Source of the DNA: Paratinospora sagittata
Taxonomy: Eukaryota > Streptophyta > Magnoliopsida > Ranunculales > Menispermaceae
DNA: 64,000 nucleotides
NCBI GenBank assembly: GCA_035771175.1
Contig: CM069608.1
Location: 27,782,519-27,846,518 of the forward strand
Direction: 5' to 3'
The notes beneath the pieces were generated by a model. That model did not search any database, was not told the origin of the DNA, and was given only the letters and a program-made list of their open reading frames with translations. The stretch's first letter is position 1. Each line of letters begins with the position of its first letter. Below are positions 35,579 to 46,821 of the stretch, piece after piece. The position numbers and the translations under genes are program-made.

Positions 35579-38500
35579 TCACTCAGGCGATCGAGCTCTT
35601 TCTTGATCCGAGCTCTTCACATAATTTTTGAGATGACCTCGACAGATCAATGCCTCGATTTCCACTTTGAGGTCATAGCACTGATCCGTGTTGTGACCAT
35701 GGTTCTTGTAGAATCGACAATATTTTCTTTTGTCTCGTCGATCTGCTGGGGTGTAGGTCGAATATACATTCTGGAGGTTTCTCTTCTGACCTCGCTGGTT
35801 CGAGTTCAACCTCTTACCTCCTTTGTCGTTTTCCTTTACCTCATCTTCCCGCTTTCTCTTTTTGTTCTTCTTTAAGCTTTTAGAGGGATCATCTTCCTCT
35901 TTCTTAGCATTAGGTTGCTTGTCGCATTAATGTACTTTTCAGCTCGGTCTATGTGACGCCCCAAAAATTATTTCATCTAGCCCATAACCCAATTGCATTT
36001 TGTCCAAACTCTATGTGTTGCCTTGATATGTTTGGTGTTTATTTGATGGTTGTTTAATGTTTGTATAGTTGATGCTTGATAATGTATATAAATATGTGCA
36101 TTATAAATTGTGTATGGGTCATGTTAAATTAAAGTATAATGCATATGCTATTATTTATGCATGGGCCCATTAAACCATGAATTGATATGGGTTAGGATTG
36201 ATTGAATAAAAGGATAAATGAGAATGAAAATTTGGTGTATTAAATGGATTGGACATTTAATATACATGGAAGCATGAGATTGGTTAAAGTACATGTGGTT
36301 GGTATGGGTAGTATGAGACCAACACATGTGAAGGTTGGTGCATGAAAGTGGACAAGTGTCCCATGCCCACTTCTCTTTTCCAAGAAAGTGCTAGAAAGTG
36401 AGGTGAGTGGAGGGAAAGGAAAAAAAAAAAAAAAAAAAGAAGAGAAAGGAAAGAATAAGAGAAAGAAAGAGGGAGTTGCTTGAGGAAAATCTCTGCAATG
36501 TTTTCATCAAAGTGCTGGATCTTCGGGATATATGGTCAGATTGAGCTCAAACTTTCTCAGCAAGTTCGTAGCTTATGGTTATTCATTCTGGTTGGTGGAG
36601 ATCTTGATTAGGGGTTTCGTCTACGAGATCTAACCTCTCAAACAATGCTGGTCGGAAAGTCTGGATTTCTCGCCCGTTTCGCTCAAACTTATAGATCTCC
36701 TCAATCTACCGTGGGATGGATATTAGATTTGGGTATGTAGTATACAACTGATATTTCTGCATTCTGGTCGGTGGAGATCTTGGTTAGAGGTTTCGTCTAA
36801 GTGATCTAACCTCTCAAACAAAGCTGGTCGGAAAGTCTGGATTTCTCGCGTCGTTTCGCCCAAACTTATAGATCTCCTCAATCTACCATTGGATGGATAT
36901 TATATTTGGGTATGTAGTTTACAACTGATATTTCTGCATTCTGTCGGTGGCGATCGTGATTAGAGGTTTGGTCTAAGAGATCTAACCTCTCAAACAAAGC
37001 TGGTCGGAAAGTTTGGATTTCTCGCGCCATTTCACTCAAACTTATAGATCTCCTCAATCTACCGTTGGATGGATATTAGATTTGGGTATGTAGTTTACAA
37101 CGGATATTTCTGTATTCTGAACGGTGGAGATGTTTATGGGTTAAGTATATTGTGTGATATAGTCATCTGAGTTTGAGTATTTGCAGCAGGAAAGGAGAAA
37201 TTGTCTGATTAGAGACTTGTTCGTCAAAGATAATTATCTTTTCGGTCCATCGTTGGATTGGGCTGATATTTCGACAGAAGGTTCGTTTCTTCATATACTT
37301 CAATCTGTATGGTTGATTTTGTGATTACATATTTCTGTTGGTAGATTGATACATCTGAACAAAATATTAAATAAAGAATTGGTAGGGTCGCTTGTATTAT
37401 ACCTAAATTTAGAATATGAACTTAGACCTTTCCAAATAGCTTGCATGTCAACTATGTTGACCTAGTTGCCATTGTTGATGAACCCATGATGCAAAATCAG
37501 TGATATACATGGTTGAACATGGTGACTTAGTGTAAATCGGCAATATGACCTAAGTATGGAAAATTTCATATTTTAGGGCTTTTGATGCTTTTGGCCTAGA
37601 ATCATTGAATTGATGCAACTTATGTTTAATTAAGCATGATTAGGGTTGATTATGCTACTGATTTGGTGGTTGTGACCATATCATGGGTTAGGCCTACTTG
37701 TGATCAAGTGACCCAATTTAGGCATGTTTATGCCTAAGGAATTGAAAATCAGTATTTTTGATTAATAGAATGGTTTATGAATGAGAACTATGCATTAGAG
37801 GCCTAAGTCATGTGATTTGAGTTGAATGATGAGATTAGATGGGATTTAGGCCTATTGTCTATATGTGGGCTGATTTAGGATTGATGTGTAATGTCTATGT
37901 GATTGAGCATAGAAATTGATGTATGGTAGGATATTGATGAATGTTTCAGGATCTTGATTGGGTTGATTCGGTTTGGTGGTCGTGTGTGGTTAAATACTCT
38001 CATGAGGCTTGGTTGTGAGTAGACTTCATTTATGATTATATCTTTTATGTCATCATATCACTTATATATATTGTATGTTGAAAGCATGAATGTGTTCTAA
38101 TGTTCTGAATGATGCATTGATTTGAGAAAACCTTATGACTTTGGTTGGACCCATCTATCTGGCTAATAGGGGAGTTAACCTTGTCATAGGAGTGTTTTAA
38201 AATGGAAATATTTGGGGATGAGAACAGTACGGTGAAATAGACGTGCACTAGTAACCCCAATGCATGTGGAATGTGGATCCAAATTGATAAGCTTTTACTT
38301 GCATCGAACTTATTATAAATGCTTGATATCTATATGATTATGAGCTTTTAATCATGCTACACATTGACATGCATACATGATATTTATTGATGAGTATTGA
38401 TAGCATATTTGAATTCTATTCACTGGGCACCGTTGGCTCACCCTCATTTTCCTCTTTCAGGTCCTTCTGTCCTGAATAAGGGCAAAGGAGTAGTCATATC

Positions 38501-40129
38501 TTGAGGGCCTTGCCTGCGAGAGAATCCAAGGCCTCGATGTGAGTTGAGAGGCATTTTGATTGAACTGTGTTTTAAATTATGATGTATTATATTTTGGATT
38601 ATGTAATTATAACACTTACCACATTGTAGTATGGGTGAGTTGGGACTTGTTAGATAAACCATGTGGGCATATGACGGTTTTTATTTGTACCCACAATTTT
38701 GGACTTTATGTGTATGTCGATTTTAATGGACTGTAGGGATTATGATTTTATTTATGGTTCATTTTTATGGATTATCTCTTGTCTTGGATGATTAATACGG
38801 TTGGTAGTTTTGTTTAGTACCTTTCGATATTATGTCGTTGTTTGAGATAAGGCTCGTAGGGTCTCAACCACCTCACGGGAGTTGAGGAGTGGTCGAAGAT
38901 GCCTACGCCGAGCGTCCCACCCCGGCATTCCGCACGCCATTCCCTGCGGGGTTGGTGGTCTGGGGTGTGGGGTCGCCACAGTCTAGGATCTCTTTATAGG
39001 TCTGACCTTTTTTATTCCCCAATGAGCAGTGGATGGCTAGGGCCTCAGGCTGACTGCAAAGGCTATAATGGCGGTTGCATCATCGCAATCGTCTACTTCG
39101 ACTCACGCGTCATCAAACTGCTCGAGGTAATCTTCTAGACTTTTGTCGGATGCCCAACAAGCCATTTGCCGGCTTCTCTCGTTCCTTTTTTTCGGCAAAG
39201 TGTTTGATGAAGTTGTAAGCTAAGTGACCGAACGAACAAATTGACCTCGGTTTCAGCTTCCAATACCACTTCCTAGTTGGTCCTCCAAAGGTAATCTGAA
39301 ATCCCTTGCACATCGTGACGTCATCGTATCCTTTGAACTCCATCCACGATTTATACTTTTCAACATGCTCTCTCAGATCTATCTTGCCCTTGTAGGTTTT
39401 GACCATTGCCGTTTTAACATTCTTAGGCAGGAGGGCCTAAAGTACCTCTTCTATGAAGGGTGAAGGGAGGTCCTTGTACTCTTCGTACTGTCGAGCTTGA
39501 TCGTTTCCTCTCGACCAAGTTAATCTCGACTGAATTGTTTGAGCTGACCAGGTGGAAGCGGACTGTCGAATTTATGAAGGAAGCGACTTAAAGCCAGTTG
39601 GCCTAGTCGATGCCGACCTGGAAGGTCTGTTGGTGGCCGACCTTTTAGATTTGGTTGGTGTCGACCTGACGGGCTTGGTCAGGGCCCACCTAGGAACTCG
39701 ACAACGAGCTTCTTTCCTAAGCGTTGAATGGGCTTGGGAAGCGTTTGGCTTGTTTGTTTTCTTCCTAGCTTCTAGGGAATGTCGTAGACATCCGATAGAA
39801 AGAGACTTCCGTCTTGACTCGTCTGGGCGTTGGCCAACGCTTTTCACCACCTTCGACTTTGAGCTCACGCTCTGGCAACGACTCTCGGTATTTCTCCATG
39901 GGTCTGCCTGTCGTGCCGACACGGTGGGATGCATTGCTCATTGCGCGAGCTGCTGCTTGAGCACTAGTTGGAAAAGTCTTTCAACATTCTTCTCAATATT
40001 GCTCAGCCTCGAAGATTTCTGAGCCGAGCTCTTCTTCTTCTTCGGTGGCCTTCCTTGTTTAACAGGAGGTGGTTCCGGTGAAGGTACGGGTTTCTCGATA
40101 AGAATGTGGTCTGCTTCTTGACTCATCAT
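35579..40129 (-). pseudogene. Tat-type gag, split by a solo LTR
   Basis: The N-terminus starts at ATG 40129 with a Pro/Lys-rich segment (QGRPPKKKKSSAQKSS); one stop near 39938 interrupts the frame before a basic Ser/Thr-rich stretch to 39572. The conserved gag core at 39406-39113 reads EHVEKYKSWMEFKGYDD and ITFGGPTRKWYWKLKPRSI. The solo LTR at 35952-38980 interrupts the gene; the far side resumes with [20 protein letters not shown] (35579-35809), a gag C-terminal region with Cys and His residues resembling a degenerate zinc knuckle. Gag binds and packages element RNA; this copy is disrupted. Confidence 0.85.
35947..38985 (+). repeat. Solo LTR, family C (3029 bases) with target-site duplication GTCTA
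   Basis: The LTR proper is 35952-38980 (TGTGACGCCCC ... GGTCGCCACA). GTCTA precedes it at 35947-35951 and follows at 38981-38985. It is the reverse complement of the LTR at 10570-13393, but contains three tandem units of 176 bases (about 36600-37130) where that copy has one, plus an A-rich run at 36420-36440. No internal sequence remains. Confidence 0.95.
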
Positions 40130-40164
40130 GGGAGAAATTTACCGAACTTTTCAACTCTCGTCGT

Positions 40165-40183
40165 CCCCACAGATGATGCTAAA
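40165..40183 (-). other. Degraded primer-binding site of the Tat-type element
   Basis: On the element's strand the sequence just inside the LTR reads TTTAGCATCATCTGTGGGGA. The usual Tat-lineage form has TGGCGCCGTCTGTGGG; the differences are C-to-T and G-to-A changes at former CG sites, so this looks like a methylation-decayed PBS. The comparison is from memory. Confidence 0.5.
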
Positions 40184-40708
40184 TGTTGGTGCAAAATTTG
40201 ACCAACACCAAATTTATTGGTTTGTTGAGGAGACGAGCTGACCTGAGACCGTGAGTCACGAAAATCTGAGACAGTACGAATGAAAGAGAAAAGGCTTTCA
40301 TAAGGAACACCAGTGTGGTGCCGGCAAAAAATCCTCCGATGCTTAAGTCAGTGCTTGTTTCAATAAGAAATCTTGCACAGGATTTAGGGTGTGTCGTTTT
40401 TCGTACCTTTTCAAGGGGAATAATGGGCTATTTATAGGAGAGGTCTTCTAGCCGGATTGGCTAGCTGCCCCTTAGGCATGTGCCACGTGTCGATTCCCGA
40501 TTAGTTGATAGTAGGGATGATGAGCTGTCAAGCTCATCTGCTCCGGGATTATAGGTTTCCCCATCCCAGATGAAGTAGGTCTCATACTAAGCTGCAGAAT
40601 GTAGTTTATCCCAGATTTTTCATAACTGTTGTATATGTTTCTATTTCGCATATCTCGGGACCCACTTCGTGTTGTACTAGGAAAGGCTTACACCGAGATC
40701 GGCCTCGG
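40184..40708 (-). repeat. 5' LTR of the Tat-type element, outer end deleted
   Basis: Starts TGTTGGTGCAAAATTTGACC and follows 22440-22965 closely (about 90 percent) up to GATCGGCCTCGGCG, where the match stops abruptly. The remaining 260 bases of the LTR are missing, so the 5' promoter-bearing end of the element was deleted after insertion. Confidence 0.85.
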
Positions 40709-41454
40709 CGCCACTTCTGTATCCTATTTCTTTGCACCACCCTTTCTTTATCTATTCTTCTTTTCATTTTGTTGTTTGCAAGGTGCTTTTAGTTTTCGAT
40801 CACAGATGAAGCTATTTAATTAAGAACTCAAGTTCTTTAAGCTACAGAAGATTGCTACCCTTTCTAAAAGATCTTGCAAAGAACGGTTCGAGTAAGTTGT
40901 TTCTTTTATGGTTGGAGTTAAATGAGCAATTTAGCTGCTTTTTTTTATAGGTTTTTTGGAAATTTATGATGATCCACTATGCTAAGAAGCTTACTGTGAA
41001 ATTATTTTAGATGTTTTGGAAATTCATCTAAAGTTGAAAAAACTGTGGAAGAGAAGCATGTTTCCTATTTATCAAACTTCCAAGATATTTAGATGAATCA
41101 AACAAATAAGGAGCCTTCGCCAGATGGGCATCAATTGAGATCTTCGAGATTAGCTCTGTTGTCATCAATCGAAGGACTGAAATAAGAATTAAAGATCTAA
41201 CGGGCTGTGTTTGAGTTGTAGAGAAGAAGAAGAAGAAAAAAAAAACTATGGGCGCTTGCAGCATTCAACCCAAACGTTACTAACTTATCTTCTTAAGATT
41301 TTTTTTTCTTCTTTTTTCCTTCTTTTTTTTTTGGGGGGGGGGGAATGTTTCCTTTTTTTCCTTTTACCTTTTATATTTTTGGGGAAAATTATTTCCTTTT
41401 TTATATTATGATAATGAATTGCTTGAATTTATATGAGTTACTTAGCTGGTAGAG
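40709..41454. other. Unassigned AT-rich DNA with homopolymer runs
   Basis: No gene seen. Contains a purine tract (GAAGAAGAAGAAG followed by an A run) near 41222-41246 and a T10/G11 run near 41320-41342. It directly precedes the LRR relic and could include its former 5' part, but I recognise no further leucine-rich repeats. Confidence 0.4.
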
Positions 41455-41860
41455 ATCACTGGAAGTTGTTGATCTTAGTTCAAATAGTCTTATTGGGGAA
41501 TTGAATGAAGCAATCTTCAAATGGTCTAACCTTAGATTTCTATCTGTCACCGACAACAACTTTAAAAGAGCTTTACCTAATTGGTTGTTCTCATTTAATC
41601 ACCTACATTATATTGATCTTTCTGGCAATAATTTCTTTGGGTTCATACCTGATGTGAATTTCAAACCAGCAAAACATAGAAGGGTCATCATCTTCTAAAC
41701 ATAATCTAGATATAAAGGTATATGTGAATCTTCTTGAAAACCAAGAACTGGATCTAGATTACACTCTATTAACATGTGCAGGAAATGATTTATCATACAA
41801 ATATATCCATGGTGAGAACATCCAATACAACATCCAACTCTACTAGATCAAACCTCCGGA
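41455..41860 (+). pseudogene. LRR receptor-like protein fragment (CLAVATA2-like), pseudogene
   Basis: A frame reads SLEVVDLSSNSLIGELNEAI, then LRFLSVTDNNFKRALPNWLF and LHYIDLSGNNFFGFIPDVNF: three leucine-rich repeats of the plant extracellular type (LxxLxLxxNxxxGxIP). After a stop near 41697 another frame reads VNLLENQELDLDYTLLT, which resembles the island-to-LRR transition of CLAVATA2-type receptor-like proteins. No signal peptide, membrane segment or kinase is visible, and stops follow quickly. The CLV2 comparison is from memory and tentative; an LRR-RLP origin is well supported. Confidence 0.65.
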
Positions 41861-44180
41861 GAAAAAATCAATATATTTTCCATCTTACAAGAACAAAGTG
41901 AAATATAATGAAAAGAAACTGTTGAAAAAATTAATACATTTCATCTTACTTCTATATATATAAATGCGACTGGATTTGTACGTAAATTGTTGAAAAGCAT
42001 GGTAACACTATAAGCAATAATGTTTATAAATAAAAGTGATTTTAGAGAGTTTTATTCATGCTGCATTTAATGAATTTTGACTTTTTTATTCTTTTCATTT
42101 AATGCTATTTTAGACTTTTTATTTTTTATTTTTATTTTCTTTAGATCCTACAATTTCTTTTCCTATATCTCACAACTGTTCATTTTTTTTGTCATTTTGT
42201 CTTTACAATTCAATACATTTTCCCCTATACTGTGAATGATCTTTATTTCAATCAATATAGTAGTACTATAAGAAAGAGAAAAAGATGTCAACACATGCTT
42301 ATCCCAACCACTAGGCTTTACTAAGCTTTAAAGGTAAGATGTATATATGATGAGATACTTTAATCTGGCTTTCAGGCCAATGCCGACACCTTAAGGTTAT
42401 CTAATATCATGAGGAACCTGAAAAAAGAGGTGTTAAATACATATTTATATCTGTGTAATAATGCTAACTGACATATAATTGTAATTTCTCTTTCTCTATG
42501 ACTATCATTTACTACTGAATTAAATCGCGTGCTTTAAATTATAAGCTTTTGACCCTACTTCTCTGCTATATCTCACCTTTTAAATGTAAGAAGAAAAAAT
42601 GGTTATCGTTTTTGTGCTAAATTATAAATATTTTCTTTTATATTATTATCAAACTTTTCCATATGCAAACATATATATTTTCGTTTATGCTTGGTGTAAT
42701 TTAGTAAAAGTAGAAAATAATCCTGCATCTCAACTTTATTATTACCATATGGGACAATTGCTCTTAAAAGTTTTTTCATATCAATCTAAATGATCGTTCA
42801 ACATTAAATTTGTCCAAGCAACAATTTGGCTAAGCTTATTCAAAAGACATAGTTAACACTTTAGGATTAAGCACCAACTGAACTTCGAGGTACTATTAAA
42901 GTTGTTAACTGAACTTTACAAGTAAATCTAAGTTTTTAAAAAGAGGTTCACTGTCCTAACACATATTATTAATAATGTGTTGCAAACACTTCTATGAACA
43001 TTGACCTACAAACGTGCCCCAGTTGGGGGCTTTGAAAGACTAGGAGATTATTGCAGAGGGACCTTCTAATTTCATCTTTTGTTTTTTCTTCCTTTTCCTC
43101 CTTATCAACTTAAGTGTTCAAACTTCTTATCTAACAAAGATTGTCAATTAATTGCTCCTCAATAAGATTAACATATTGAAGTTTTCACTTAATTGAAATT
43201 ATATTTTCTAACAAATTGTGTGAAGGGGCTAAAACTATCACTAATCGAGGAGAAATGATAGCCACGTACCAATTAAATTAAGCATTGAAAAACATATCAA
43301 AAAATACTTTCAAAACCCACTGATACATAATATACACGTAGAATTCATATAATACTCCAGTTTTAGATTACAAAATTAGATAAACACCAAGAAAAAATAC
43401 CTATACCTAACTCATATATGTGGACCATACATTTACCTAGCTACTAGATATACTTATAAGTAAATGGAAAAAAACCCGCCCATAGGGCGGGGCTGCAAAC
43501 TTGTATAGATAAAATTGAATTTCTTTTTCTTTTCAAAAGTATACTTATTTGTATATTTGTCATTACATAATAATATATATACATACTAATACTAATATAT
43601 ACATAATGATTTTTTTTTAAAATTTGACTTTAGGAAGAGGAGTCAATGAATTAGTTTAAACCAACGAGTAAATTTAGTTTGGTTCACTTTGATTTTGAAT
43701 TAATTTGATTTGGATTTTGGCTTAAAAATATAAAACTCGATCATTCAAATTAATTTAAGGTTTTGGACCTTAATAAGTGACTTAAATCGAATCTAACCGA
43801 TTTTAAGAGTTAATAAAATATTAATATTTTAATTTTTTAATAATTAACATAATTTTATAATGCACATATTGCCATAAATATTTGCATCAGTATCTATTAT
43901 CTAATATAATAATGAACGTTTTTAATTAAATAGATATACATTAAACTTACTTGAACTGCACATATATTTAGATAGTTTTAATTTTTAATATTGTATTTAT
44001 ACTGCTTGTTTGACCATAAGCTTCGAGTCATGTGCAACTATTTATAATATGAACACACCGATAGGTCAGTATCAAAATTATACCAAGCTAAGCCCAAGAG
44101 TAAATTTAGAAAGATACTGGGGAAAAAAGATAGTTTGGTTAGTAACAAAGGCTTAAGTAACTCCCTAAGCTAGCAAGAGC
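41861..44180. other. AT-rich intergenic DNA
   Basis: No gene recognised over 2.3 kb. One notable item is the GC-rich palindrome CCCGCCCATAGGGCGGGG at 43475-43492, preceded by an A run, resembling the conserved terminal hairpins of some plant repeats. The rest is low-complexity AT sequence. Confidence 0.5.
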
Positions 44181-45540
44181 TATTCTTTTTATTTTTTATT
44201 TTTTTTATTCAAAAGAAAAGCAGACTTAAGGCCTCACGAAAACAACAACAACTACATCAGTAAGTAAATAAGAAGCCAGTACAGAGGGCGGGGTGCTAAG
44301 ATAAACTATAGCATCTCCCACTCTCGCACCCACATTAGCCAAACGGTCCGCACACTGGTTCTCTTCTCGAAGGGTATGGGATAGCATGCAACTTCATCTT
44401 CTACCCAGCATCTCTCGACAATCCTATAATAAACCTGCAAATGGATGGTCCTCCTTGTAATGTCCTTCAAGTAAGGAAATTGCAGTCATGGAGTCCGTCT
44501 CTACAATCAGCCTATCAATCCTCATGTCCCACCCCATCCGCAAACCTTCATGAATAGCCCAAAGCTCTACTACCATATTAGATGTCGTGCCAATGTAGCC
44601 AGAAATATCCCCTAATCCATCTCCCACTACTATTCTGAATTAAGCCGCCAAAACTAGCCAACCTGGGATTGCCTTTCGCCGCACCATCCGTATTCAGCTT
44701 TAGCCAACCATAAGGAGGATCAGTCCAAGACACCAACCGACTCTCTCTTATAGTAACTGGATCAAATGTCAGAAAAGAGGCAATTAAATCATTTGCCAAT
44801 TTCATTGAACTTCTTCTAATATTATCCCTTGACAAATAAATTCCCTAAAAAAAACTTTTATTTCTCGCAGTTCAAATAGTCCATATTGAAGCCATAAAAA
44901 ACAACTCCACTCTTTAGAGATGTACTTAGAAGAAGAGGCATTGAAACGAATCCAGTCACTAAGATGCATTCTAAAAAAATCATTTTTGTGCTGAGGACTG
45001 AGGACGACTGACCAATAATCCATAGCCTTAGAACAATCTCGCAACACATGGATAACAGTTTTCGACTCTTTATGGCAGTAACTGCAGGCTGCATCATTAG
45101 CCATCTTTCGCCGAAAGCGAAGATCATTGGTTAATAATTTGTTGTGAACCACCAACCAAATAAAGAATTTTAATTTGTGGGAACAATTCATCTTCCAAAT
45201 CCAGCTCTAATTCTTAGTATTCTGATGATTTGGGTACCCTTTAAGAAAATAATAAGCTGATCGCACAGTGAAGGATCCACTATTATTGGGAGCCCATATC
45301 ATGGTATCCTCAACATTGAGACAAGATAGAGGAATGCCTCTTATGAGACTTGGAACTTCTTGAGGAATTGTGGAATTTAATATTTGCAACTTCCAATTCT
45401 TGTCATCATCCAGTAAGTCACTAACCATATAAGAAGAGTCAGCAGAATGAGGGGTACTAGATAATAACCCACTCAAAGGGAAATCGCCCCCACCAATCAT
45501 ACCAAAAAGAAATGGAAGATCCATCTCTCACACTCCACTT
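44181..45540 (-). mobile_element. 5'-truncated LINE (L1-type): zinc-binding and RNase H region
   Basis: The T-rich stretch at 44193-44216 is the reversed poly(A) end. On the - strand, 45191-44802 reads HKLKFFIWLVVHNKLLTNDL and CSYCHKESKTVIHVLRDC, the reverse-transcriptase zinc-binding domain (zf-RVT). 44740-44424 is RNase H: WLKLNTDGAAKGNP with the first catalytic Asp, ELWAIHEGLRMGWD with the Glu, VETDSMTAISLL with the second Asp, then EENQCADRLANVGA at the end. A few stops and frameshifts occur. The reverse transcriptase and endonuclease lie beyond the truncation near 45540, where a Ty3 LTR fragment begins at 45564. Confidence 0.85.
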
Positions 45541-45563
45541 CAAGCCTGGTTTAAGACATTCCA

Positions 45564-45770
45564 TGTCACACCCCACCCAGATGGGCCTAAACCGGCGGGA
45601 CACTCACGAACGAGGCACGAATTGACATCATAACAATAGCAGAGTGCGCGAAAACACGATTAAGTACAAGTCTGATTTCATTAATTTCAGAATATATTTG
45701 TACATAAAATAGTTAAGGAAACATTCTCCCAAAATCCCAATGAATAATACAAAGGGTACAAAATGTAGGC
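45564..45770 (-). repeat. Inverted fragment of a Tekay-like LTR (last about 210 bases)
   Basis: TGTCACACCCCACCC at 45564 is the reversed end of an LTR. Its reverse complement follows 55890-56108 of the 3' LTR, including TTTTGTACCCTTTGTATTATT and the CCGGTTTAGGC end. It is joined head to head, at CCCGGCGCG near 45770, to the last 26 bases of the + strand element's own 5' LTR. Confidence 0.85.
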
Positions 45771-45801
45771 CCGGCGCGTCCGGACGGGGTGTGATATTTA
45801 A

Positions 45802-45813
45802 TGGTATCAGAGC
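45802..45813 (+). other. Primer-binding site, initiator tRNA-Met type
   Basis: TGGTATCAGAGC, perfectly complementary to the 3' end of plant initiator tRNA-Met, five bases after the LTR end GGGTGTGATA (decayed GGGTGTGACA). Confidence 0.95.
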
Positions 45814-45857
45814 GTAAGGTCCACGGCCCGCCCAAGTCGACCAAATTAGGGGAAGAA

Positions 45858-46700
45858 AAATTTATTAGCTATATATATCTCTAGAACTATATATATATAT
45901 GAATTGTATATAGTTGAGATTAATATTAAATATAAATCTAAGGAAACTATATATGATTTTTATATAGTTTGATTTAAATATATATATAGTTATGATTTAT
46001 GTAAACTATATATATTGTTATGATTAAATATATATATCTATATATCTATGCATATAGGAGATACATATATACCATGTTACTAGTGAAAAAAAATTTGGAT
46101 AATTTTTTTTTATTAGATATATATATCTCTAGAACTATATATATATATATATGTCAATTATATATAGTTGAGATTTATATTAAATGTATATCTAGAAAAC
46201 TATATGACTTTTATATAGTTTGATTTAAATATACGTATAGTCATGATTTATTAAAAATTATATGTATAGTTATGATTGAATATATATATCTATATACCTT
46301 AGTATATATGAGATATATATATATATATATATATCACACTATTGATAAAAACATTTTAAATGAAAAATGTTATTAGATATATATATCTATATACCTTATT
46401 ATATATATGAGATATATATATATATATCACACTATTGATAAAAAAATTTTAAATGAAAAATGTTATTAGATATATATATCTTTAAAACTATATATATATG
46501 AAATATATATAGTTAAGATTTGTTATAAATATATATCTAAGAAAACTATATATGATTTTTATATAGTTTAATTTCAAAAATATATATAGTTGATTTATGA
46601 AAACTATATATATAGTTATGATTAAATATATATATCTATACATTCATATATGAATACGATATATATATACATCATATTGCTAATGAAGAATTTTGATTTC
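45858..46700. repeat. AT-rich degenerate tandem repeat in the element's leader
   Basis: Units beginning ATTAGATATATATATCT recur near 45863, 46111, 46371 and 46464, each followed by AACTATATATATAT or similar, with AACTATATA facing TATATAGTT. About 850 bases with almost no G+C. It separates the PBS from the first splice-acceptor-like site. Confidence 0.8.
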
Positions 46701-46821
46701 ACGATGGCATAAACATCAAGAGAAAAACAGAAAATATTGTCTAAACGGACAAAGAATAAATTTTAAAAGATAGGAATATATTTTGTGTCTTTCACAAATT
46801 TATTTTCTTTTCAGCAAAAAA

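Larger units (their letters stand above)
22440..40708 (-). mobile_element. Tat-type Ty3/gypsy element with antisense additional ORF and nested LTR insertions
   Basis: An 18.3-kb composite on the - strand. From its 5' end (right) to 3' end (left): LTR 40184-40708 with its outer part deleted; PBS-like site; gag 40129-39113; gag end 35809-35579; protease, reverse transcriptase, RNase H, integrase 35368-31650; a tandem-repeat 3' region; an additional ORF on the + strand (28526-30705) with its own promoter-like site near 23470; a polypurine tract; and LTR 22440-23230. Three lone LTRs of other families are inserted. Subtracting them leaves about 10 kb. The two LTRs match at about 90 percent over 525 bases. 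Coding regions are interrupted by stops, so the element is inactive. Confidence 0.88.

Noticed and set aside
43475..43492. Helitron 3' terminus
   Set aside because: A GC hairpin is present but no CTRR at 10-12 bases downstream in either orientation.
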